From positions 291,766 to 326,179 of the forward strand of contig BFEA01000572.1 of the NCBI GenBank assembly GCA_003427395.1: 34,414 nucleotides of DNA. The letters are read 5' to 3'. A program made the translations under genes and the position numbers. The DNA comes from Chara braunii (Eukaryota > Streptophyta > Charophyceae > Charales > Characeae). This document shows positions 31,501 to 34,414 of this stretch, one piece after another. The notes beneath the pieces are model-generated. The model did not search any database and was not told where the DNA came from. It saw nothing but the letters and a program-made list of their open reading frames with translations. Position 1 is the first letter of the stretch. Each line of letters begins with the position of its first letter.

Positions 31501-33049
31501 TTGTCTTACATGACATATATTTTTTCAGATTTTTTGAAGATTTTTTGTTTTTTTTTTATGTTTGCGTTTGGAGGGTTTTGGGTGCTTGTTAGCGTTATGG
31601 CGAACGTGTTCGTATTCGCTTTCGAGTGCCAACACGATGGTACGCAGGTTAGCATCTTACGATATACTTCTTCGCACTTCTGTCTCCTCAACATGCATTC
31701 TGAACCCCAGAAGAGAACCGGTCGGGAAGGATACCATCCCGTTGACATGCCGACTCCTCATGCGATCTTTCCAGCCATCAGGCAGTTATTTTGCTGCCAC
31801 TGCTGTCAGTGATGGCCCATGACCTTGACGCGGGGGCACCACTAAAAGGCTCACCACCCTCACTGTTGCAAAGCGTAGAATCGGTCATCAATAAGCATCT
31901 TCACTGTGCACTATGTCAAGTGGGATGTTCTGGAAGGCAATGCACGTGTCCAACTCCCGTGGTGCAGCCTCACTGTGGTCCATGACCCCCTGGAAGCCAG
32001 CAACCTCGGTTGCCTCGTTGTTGACGAGATGGATAGCTGGGCACTTCCGGCAGGGCATTTCCGGCAGGGCATGCCTGGAACCCCCCCCTGCAATTACCAC
32101 GCATCATCTCCATCTTCATCTGATGCTGTGGATGACCCGAGATCCTCCCCCTTCACACACAAGAAGAATGGCCTCTGGATGGCCACGCCCTCCCTTCTCT
32201 CCTCTATCCATGGTCAGAACCATGCAGATGTTCGTCGTGTCGCATGTCGTACTGTGAGCTTTGGAATGCTCGTGGTGCGTTGCAATTTCCTGCTGTACAA
32301 GGTTGCAGTACTGACAATTCCAGTCGCAGTTGCCTTTGTCCGCCCTCGGTACTGGTCAAATGTGGTGAAAATGATGCTTGATCTCATCCACGCCCAAGCG
32401 CCAGGCACCCAATCAAAGAGAAGTGCAACGCTGTCTGCCCCTGGTGATTCACTTTCTCTTTCACGTCCCACCTGCCACGTAATCCCTGTCCGCGAACGGC
32501 CATCTTGCCAACCACTCCATGTGGAGCCCTACGACAATCTCACCATCTATTTGCTCTTCCGGAGTAGTACTGTAGCACCCATCCCTTCCCATCCTGAGTC
32601 TTCATGATATGTAAATCACCAAATGATCATGATATAGAGTACGCAGCATTGAAAAGTAGATAGGTGCAGGAAAGCTTTTTTTTCTGTTCTTTTGATTACA
32701 GCTGCTCCTGCCTCAGGCGTTGGCGTTTGAAAGGCGATGGCTGTGAAACGTGGTAGAAGGCAATGCTGCAGAAGTTTTTGTTGCTGGGTGGGTTTGGTGC
32801 CTAAAACTGAACCCGAACCCTCTCCTGGACGATCAATTTTCTGGATGGATGCGTGGATTATGCTATTGTAATCATGCATGCCACTTTCACATGACATGTG
32901 ACATATTTTGCAATGTCTTCGCTTTTTCTATGATGCCTGTGCAGGATCCAAAGAAGAACACACACCGTGGTTTTGGCTTTGTGACATTCGAGAATGACGC
33001 AGCAGCTGATAGAGTCGCATCTCGGAGTCATGAAATTCACGGTCACCCG
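13787..33049 (+). CDS. Three-RRM RNA-binding protein (hnRNP-like), 10 exons seen, 3' end missing
   Basis: A nuclear-type RNA-binding protein with three RRM domains, assembled by hand from ten exons: 13787-13840, 16704-16793, 20272-20337, 22451-22516, 24053-24141, 27540-27585, 28212-28266, 29441-29517, 30169-30615 and 32945-33049. All nine introns are GT-AG and the joined frame has 365 codons with no stop. RRM1 spans about residues 16-90 (RNP2 LVVLGL, RNP1 RGFGYATF at 56-63). RRM2 spans about 103-181 (RNP2 IFVARI, RNP1 RGIGFITF at 145-152). RRM3 starts near 297 (RNP2 IFVGRL, RNP1 RGFGFVTF at 338-345). Residues 182-296 are a Gly/Met-rich linker. The best family fit from memory is the plant AT4G36960-type RRM protein; RNA targets are not deducible here. 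The ATG is the first after an in-frame TGA at 13775. The final RRM3 strand and stop are not found. Confidence 0.9.
14452..14501 (+). other. Hammerhead-ribozyme-like motif, copy 1 (best core)
   Basis: CTGATGA (14459-14465) is followed by GGAGG, loop TGAAACT, CCGAC, then GAA and A-C-A (14483-14488), loop GTT, TGT and C (14492-14495). This is the hammerhead order: CUGAUGA, stem II, GAA, stem III, and a GUC cleavage triplet. Stem II pairs at only three of five positions. Flanking AGCC (14453-14456) and GGCT (14498-14501) could form stem I, with two mismatches next to the core. It lies in intron 1 of the RRM gene. Confidence 0.5.
14683..14857. other. Assembly gap (175 N)
   Basis: A run of N inside intron 1. 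Scattered single N bases follow at 15014, 15022-15023, 15029, 15034 and 15159, so the adjacent sequence to about 15,160 is of lower quality. Confidence 0.98.
14858..15469 (+). CDS. Tandem RING-finger-like protein fragment, 5' end in gap
   Basis: An open frame runs from the gap to a TAA at 15467-15469. It carries two Cys/His clusters with RING spacing. The first reads CDAC, then [10 protein letters not shown], and ends in CPYC. The second reads CDEC, then [10 protein letters not shown], and ends in CPIC near the C-terminus. RING domains bind two zinc ions and usually act as E3 ubiquitin ligases; that activity is inferred. The frame sits inside intron 1 of the RRM gene on the same strand and contains ambiguous bases. 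CAG|GTAAAG at the stop also looks like a splice donor, so it may be an exon. It could be a nested gene, a captured gene fragment, or misassembled sequence. Confidence 0.55.
   Translation, partial: LMHHATPGDDLNNHPHIFACILHRPGHYMALIRAAAQWELWDGGMMSQVIFDXNXXLXXLSNHTLFWIIDRLSCDACRDRDALRIGCGMHHLCHSHYQSIXTAAVCPVGCPTFPHCTHPYHPDIRCPYCAQGRYQNCMMPHCDECPAVFLTCGQHVLCQDCFDGMVCASRPAECCAGAALLGHPCEHPHHPHRSCPICRGGGR
15470..15546 (+). repeat. Purine-rich (GAAAA)n-type simple repeat
   Basis: A run of GAAAA/GAAA units begins immediately after the RING-like frame. Lysine-rich frames here are repeat translations. Confidence 0.9.
15731..15873 (+). repeat. Dispersed repeat shared with 22.2 kb
   Basis: It shares CACGT, GGCCTTGTAC, a TGAACAGG motif and GGAG, then a T/C-rich tract, then GCGCTCTGAT and GTGACAATA, in the same order as 22207-22342. 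Each copy lies downstream of a hammerhead-like motif. Confidence 0.6.
15935..16013 (+). repeat. 38-bp tandem duplication
   Basis: Units at 15935-15972 and 15976-16013 differ at two positions. Each begins GATTTCT and ends CGTATAACATAAAATG. Confidence 0.92.
16246..16440. mobile_element. Possible rearranged fold-back element fragments
   Basis: Motifs such as TTCTATTCGAATACAAC, GCATTCTATTCGG and the end GTTCGGGGGAAGACGATAG resemble arms of the fold-back family but are out of order and interrupted by a T run. This is a weak call. Confidence 0.3.
16704..16793 (+). CDS. RRM gene exon 2 (RRM1, RNP2 half)
   Basis: Acceptor CCTCAACAG, donor GTGGGT, 30 codons, phase 0 at both ends. It begins [17 protein letters not shown] and ends EDVVVMK. 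With KLV from exon 1 it completes the RNP2 strand and helix 1 of RRM1. Confidence 0.92.
16881..16931 (+). repeat. (CT)n microsatellite
   Basis: An uninterrupted CT run of about 50 bp in intron 2, roughly 90 bp after exon 2. Confidence 0.95.
17810..17855. repeat. 46-bp duplicated palindrome
   Basis: The 21-bp hairpin CTCTTTCC-TATAT-GGAAAGAG occurs twice in tandem, so the full 46 bp is itself close to a perfect palindrome (arms GGCTCTTTCC and GGAAAGAGCC). It can form one long or two short hairpins. It lies in intron 2 in a GC-rich stretch (17,690-18,190) with no recognised gene. Confidence 0.85.
18216..18247 (+). repeat. 32-bp exact repeat, copy 1
   Basis: AAAAGTATGTTATGCAG followed by AAAAATAAACTGAAC is identical to 33538-33569. 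It contains AATAAA, so it may be a shared 3' end of a retroelement; the flanks do not match. Confidence 0.85.
18735..18822 (+). repeat. Tandem duplication with A-rich tails
   Basis: GAGATCATACTAACTAC followed by a TGCAAAAAAA-type tail occurs twice (about 18736 and 18789), with small differences. Confidence 0.75.
19520..19628 (-). mobile_element. Fold-back MITE-like element, copy E
   Basis: It starts CTACCGTATCACCC. The left arm is AATAGAACGCCCGATTATTA and the right arm TATAATGACCAGGCGTTCTA. The centre is in the same orientation as copy B (reverse of A, D and H). The right terminus is degraded (GGGTGTGGGCAAG), so the end is approximate. Located in intron 2. Confidence 0.85.
20082..20144 (+). 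repeat. ~29-bp tandem duplication
   Basis: GGGAAC(G/A)TCTTGAAAAACG plus TTTC and a CAGAG end occurs at 20082-20110 and 20116-20144. Confidence 0.85.
20272..20337 (+). CDS. RRM gene exon 3 (RRM1, RNP1)
   Basis: Acceptor GTGTGAACAG, donor GTGAGA, 22 codons, phase 0 at both ends. It begins [15 protein letters not shown], which holds RNP1, and ends CNSNDAE. The aromatic residues F58 and Y60 sit at the RNA-contact positions of RNP1. Confidence 0.92.
20429..20526 (+). pseudogene. U6 snRNA retrocopy (plus strand)
   Basis: The sequence follows U6 from GTCC through AAAATTGGAACGATACAGAG and AAGATTAGCATGG to GAGAAATGGTC. The ACAGAGA box is intact, but the 5' stem-loop is shortened and there are substitutions, for example CCCGTGCGC and ACACATAAATAG. 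It ends in an A-rich tail (to 20549) rather than a clean T-run terminator. It is flanked by near-identical direct repeats (20412-20429 and 20549-20566, 17 of 18 matching). These are marks of retrotransposition, so it is probably a pseudogene. It lies in intron 3. Confidence 0.9.
21933..21980 (+). other. Hammerhead-ribozyme-like motif, copy 2
   Basis: It shares TTCAGCCTCCTGAT with copy 1. An inserted T gives CTGATTGA in place of CTGATGA. Then come GTTGG, loop TGAAACT, CCTGC (stem II with one G-T wobble and one mismatch), GAA, ACA-GTC-TGT (stem III) and C, placing the GTC triplet at 21978-21980. The sequence after it is similar to that after copy 1 up to GGGCAG. Confidence 0.45.
22207..22342 (+). 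repeat. Dispersed repeat shared with 15.7 kb
   Basis: Diverged partner of 15731-15873, with the same block order ending GCGCTCTGAT and GTGACAATA. It lies about 230 bp after hammerhead-like copy 2. Confidence 0.6.
22451..22516 (+). CDS. RRM gene exon 4 (end of RRM1)
   Basis: Acceptor CTCTCTGCAG, donor GTATTA, 22 codons, phase 0 at both ends. It begins [17 protein letters not shown] and ends VATPK, which is the typical last strand of an RRM. Confidence 0.92.
22517..24052. other. Intron 4, no nested gene seen
   Basis: It contains a short CT run near 22,715-22,730 and a direct duplication of ACC(A/C)(A/G)CCATCTCCAC(G/A)(C/T)GGTAGCGTTGCA at about 23375 and 23464. Minus-strand frames of up to 167 codons lack recognisable domains. 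Confidence 0.45.
23982..24034 (-). repeat. tRNA-like B-box sequence (SINE relic)
   Basis: The minus strand reads CCATGAGTTCAAATCCTGGTGG with a B box (plus 23989-24001), close to the sequence at 7.39 kb (CCATGAGTTCAGATCCTGATG). The A-box side is weak. It ends about 20 bp before exon 5. Confidence 0.4.
24053..24141 (+). CDS. RRM gene exon 5 (RRM2, RNP2 half)
   Basis: Acceptor GATTGCAG, donor GTACGT, 89 nt ending two bases into a Gly codon. It encodes [20 protein letters not shown] and then HSINDDSFR. Choosing the donor after CGAGG keeps the frame; the alternative donor three bases downstream would create a stop in exon 6. Confidence 0.92.
25477..25758 (+). mobile_element. Short poly(A) retroelement insertion with 16-bp target-site duplication
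   Basis: TAGGTTGTTCCAGGTG is present exactly at 25477-25492 and 25743-25758. Between them is a ~250-bp GC-rich unit ending in TGACAATAAAAAAGGCC, more sequence, and a terminal run of ten A. This is the signature of a target-primed reverse-transcription event: a 5'-truncated LINE or a SINE. No reverse transcriptase is encoded. It lies in intron 5. Confidence 0.85.
26343..26451 (+). mobile_element. Fold-back MITE-like element, copy F
   Basis: The left arm AATAGAATGCACGGTTATTG and the right end GTGGGTGAAGAAGGGTAG match the family, and the centre AGCTGTATTTGGGGCACAAC matches the A/D/H orientation. The left terminus is degraded (CAACTCCCATCATCCC). Located in intron 5. Confidence 0.75.
26617..26708 (-). 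pseudogene. U6 snRNA retrocopy (minus strand)
   Basis: The minus strand runs from GTCCTTCGGGGCATTCG through AAAATTGGAACGATACAG, AAGATTAGCATGGCCCCTGC and GCAAGGATGACACGCATAAA to GAGAAATGGTCCA. Two bases are missing in the ACAGAGA box (ACAGAAGATTAG), the element that pairs with the 5' splice site, so the product should not work in splicing. An A-rich tail follows, and a 17-bp exact target-site duplication (CAGTGCAGCGGATTCTT) lies at 26587-26603 and 26708-26724. A retrotransposed pseudogene in intron 5. Confidence 0.93.
26971..27087 (-). mobile_element. Fold-back MITE-like element, copy G (diverged)
   Basis: The minus strand reads AATAGGACCGTACGATGTTC, GGTCATTACGGCTGTGTTTG and then continues as a diverged family member. 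The plus-strand ends CACCGTCTTCCCCCC and GGGGGAAGGTGG are inverted complements. Internal pairing is partly lost. Confidence 0.65.
27540..27585 (+). CDS. RRM gene exon 6 (RRM2)
   Basis: Acceptor CCGGCACAG, donor GTATTT, 46 nt. It completes the split Gly codon and encodes [15 protein letters not shown], ending in phase 0 just before the loop that leads to RNP1. Confidence 0.9.
27979..28090 (+). mobile_element. Fold-back MITE-like element, copy H
   Basis: The termini CTACCGTCTTCA and TGAAGACGGTAG are perfect inverted complements over 12 bp. The right arm GATAATGATCGGGCGTTCTA pairs with the left ATACAACGCTTGGTCATTAT. The centre is in the same orientation as A, D and F. It lies in intron 6, about 120 bp before exon 7. 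Confidence 0.88.
28212..28266 (+). CDS. RRM gene exon 7 (RRM2, RNP1)
   Basis: Acceptor TTTTTACAG, donor GTGAGT, 55 nt. It encodes [18 protein letters not shown] with RNP1 RGIGFITF, and ends one base into the next codon (Glu, completed by exon 8). Confidence 0.92.
28442..28501 (+). repeat. (GT)n microsatellite
   Basis: An uninterrupted run of about 29 GT units in intron 7. Confidence 0.97.
28659..28869. mobile_element. Inverted-repeat element with 27-bp termini (non-autonomous)
   Basis: The left end 28659-28685 (TTTAAGCCACCAGTACTTGG and CCCAGCT) and right end 28843-28869 are inverted repeats matching at 24 of 27 positions. The ~211-bp unit has a GC-rich interior with CCGTTAACGTG and no coding capacity. 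A decayed relative sits at 10.78-10.92 kb. Located in intron 7. The transposon superfamily cannot be named from this. Confidence 0.7.
29441..29517 (+). CDS. RRM gene exon 8 (end of RRM2)
   Basis: Acceptor CTGTGATAG, donor GTAAGT, 77 nt. After the split Glu it reads [20 protein letters not shown] and then RAQTK, ending in phase 0, which closes RRM2 at the same place as exon 4 closes RRM1. Confidence 0.92.
30169..30615 (+). CDS. RRM gene exon 9 (Gly/Met-rich linker and RRM3 RNP2 half)
   Basis: Acceptor TTCCTTGCAG, donor GTGAGC, 447 nt and 149 codons, by far the longest exon. The first ~115 residues are a low-complexity linker with GMGLGMG repeats and Gly, Met, Ser and Ala. From [20 protein letters not shown] the exon enters RRM3 and ends DVYIPK in phase 0. 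Confidence 0.93.
30616..32944. other. Intron 9, unassigned GC-rich block near 31.79-32.61 kb
   Basis: Open frames on both strands between about 31,790 and 32,610 (plus-strand frame of 233 codons at 31906-32607, and shorter minus-strand frames) have balanced composition unlike the flanking AT-rich intron. I do not recognise a domain. It may be a decayed DNA-transposon or retroelement fragment, but this is a guess. An internal duplication of TTCCGGCAGGGCAT occurs at 32046-32071. Confidence 0.35.
32945..33049 (+). CDS. RRM gene exon 10 (RRM3, RNP1)
   Basis: Acceptor CCTGTGCAG, donor GTATGT, 105 nt and 35 codons. It encodes [20 protein letters not shown] and then [15 protein letters not shown]. 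The expected next residues (VAID-like last strand) are absent; reading on gives VCCGSHF and a stop at about 33182, which would be intron retention. Confidence 0.9.
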
Positions 33050-33537
33050 GTATGTTGCGGCAGTCACTTTTATGGAGTGTGGCGTGTGCTGTCTGAGGAT
33101 CTTAACTGTGCTTTAATTAGGAAGTCTTTTATGGAAGACGCACAATTGAATTGTAGTAGCTATTTGGGCAAGGATAAGGGGTAGTGCACTGGACGGAGGT
33201 GTTCAGTGCATGCAAATCATAGGATATTCTTCATTGCCTCTTCTAGGGGTGTACACCAATTCTGCCATGGAACTAGTGAAATGTTTCTGCTTCAGCGGCA
33301 CCCAAAGGATGAATGTGTGCAGTCTGGAAACCCAGTTGTGGCCTTCCCTTCTTGACGGTTTTTTTCTTTATATATATATATATATATTTGTTTTCTTCTC
33401 GTACTGGGTTCATTTAGTTGGTCAGTACCCGGGTCCGGCCGTCCTGCCCAACCTTAACGGCCGAACGTTTGGCCGAACCAGAACACCAAAAAAAAGAAAA
33501 AGAAAAAGGAAAAGAGAGACCTCAAAAAAATCGGAAA

Positions 33538-33569
33538 AAAAGTATGTTATGCAGAAAAATAAACTGAAC
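33538..33569 (+). repeat. 32-bp exact repeat, copy 2
   Basis: Identical to 18216-18247, including an AATAAA motif. It is followed by unrelated CT-rich sequence. Confidence 0.85.
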
Positions 33570-33884
33570 GCCCGCTAGCTCTCTCTCTGTGTCTCCCCGT
33601 CCCTCTCTTTCCCCATTTCTCTCTCTCTCTCGAAGTCTCCCCCTATCTCGTCCCCCCCGCGTCTCTCTCATTTCTCGCAACTCCCTTTCTGTATCCCTCC
33701 CTCTCTCTCTCTCTCTGACAAACACACGCGGTACCAANTTTTTTTTTGGATGAGCCAAATGCCCTGAAAATTTATAGGCATGTACCCTACATGCCACAGA
33801 ATTCACAAAAAAAGATTCAAAAGAAAATTAAAAAAAATTGATGCCCCGAAATGGTTTCTGGTGGGGGCCAGATTTTGGGAAGTT

Positions 33885-33964
33885 TGCCCCCCTCACGTTC
33901 AGCCGGACACCCGAATATTCGGGCGGGGGGTTGGAGACCCCCCCTGGAACGTTCGGGCGGGTAA
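33885..33964. repeat. GC-rich palindromic repeat region
   Basis: A perfect 14-bp palindrome, CCCGAATATTCGGG, lies at 33910-33923. ACGTTC followed by a GCCGG/GGGCGGG-type motif occurs on both sides, so this may be a remnant of a dispersed element. Confidence 0.5.
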
Positions 33965-34414
33965 CCCTGTTCCCATGTATATTCTGTTATCAAGCGATGC
34001 ACTGTGAGTTGACATCTCTAGACAAGAGAGGTTTTCACGAGCGGAAAAGTCATTATATCATTTCTGTTTAAGTGTGTGTGTGTTGTGTTTGTGATACACA
34101 ACTCCACAAAAAAGCATGACTGTGCCAGACTGTTTTGTGGGACTTTTGCCGACTCATCGAGAGGGGTATGTGTGTCTGTGTGCACTCACAATCCGCAAGG
34201 TAAATATTGTCCCGTTGGCTCACCTTTGGCCCTCTCTTTTGTCTATTCCTCTCTGTAGTCAATTCCGCCTGCTCTCTCTGTCACTCCCTTCCCAATTCCC
34301 TTCCTATCTCCCCTCTTTTCCTCTCTCCGACTCCAGCGTGCTCCACATTCAACATGGACGGAGGGGGTGGGGAAGGGATCAACCTGTGAACTTACCCCAT
34401 CTCTTTCTTCCCCC

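Larger units (their letters stand above)
33050..34414. other. Sequence after exon 10; last exon not found
   Basis: Presumed intron 10. It holds a TA run (33370-33388), the second copy of the 32-bp repeat (33538-33569), CT-rich runs, one N at 33738, and G/C-rich palindromic sequence near 33.9 kb. I found no acceptor followed by a VAID-like coding segment. Confidence 0.5.

Noticed and set aside
31906-32607. 233-codon plus-strand frame as a gene
   Set aside because: No recognised domain, no clear splice context, and overlapping minus-strand frames of similar quality; kept only as an unassigned block.
34338-34389. CAG followed by CGTGCTCCACATTC, then a stop, as the last RRM exon
   Set aside because: The preceding VAID-like strand is missing and the phase does not fit exon 10, so RRM3 would still be incomplete.

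Overview
This looks like eukaryotic nuclear DNA, most likely from a green plant or streptophyte alga with a large, repeat-rich genome. The evidence is one protein-coding gene split into short exons by long GT-AG introns, U6 snRNA retrocopies, tRNA-derived sequences, microsatellites, fold-back elements and assembly gaps. A charophyte such as Chara would fit, but that is inference; no species marker is present. Nothing prokaryotic is seen (no operons, no ribosome binding sites, no CRISPR).

Positions 1-13.7 kb hold no recognisable gene. The stretch holds tRNA-like fragments, a CT microsatellite, a 3.8 kb pyrimidine-rich block with a CCGCCAT minisatellite, a second CCGCCAT array at 6.4 kb, a 440-bp ATCA/ATCG array, a complex tandem repeat at 11.4 kb, and several copies of a ~110-bp fold-back element with a CTACCGTCTTCACC terminal inverted repeat.

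Positions 13,787-33,049 carry one plus-strand gene. Ten exons were assembled by hand and give 365 in-frame codons with three RRM RNA-binding domains and a Gly/Met-rich linker. The protein resembles the three-RRM plant family typified by Arabidopsis AT4G36960 (recognised from memory, not searched). The last segment of RRM3 (the VAID-like strand) and the stop codon are not seen, so the 3' end probably lies beyond the window. The introns hold an assembly gap beside a tandem RING-finger reading frame, two U6 snRNA retrocopies with target-site duplications, a ~250-bp poly(A)-tailed insertion with a 16-bp target-site duplication, more fold-back elements, and an element with 27-bp inverted repeats.

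The most interesting signals are: (1) three diverged copies of a hammerhead-ribozyme-like motif (CTGATGA, stem II, GAAAC, GTC), one upstream of the gene and two in its introns; (2) at least eight copies of one nearly palindromic mobile element in 34 kb; (3) two independent retrotransposed U6 copies; (4) the same intron position in all three RRM domains, which points to domain duplication with introns already in place.
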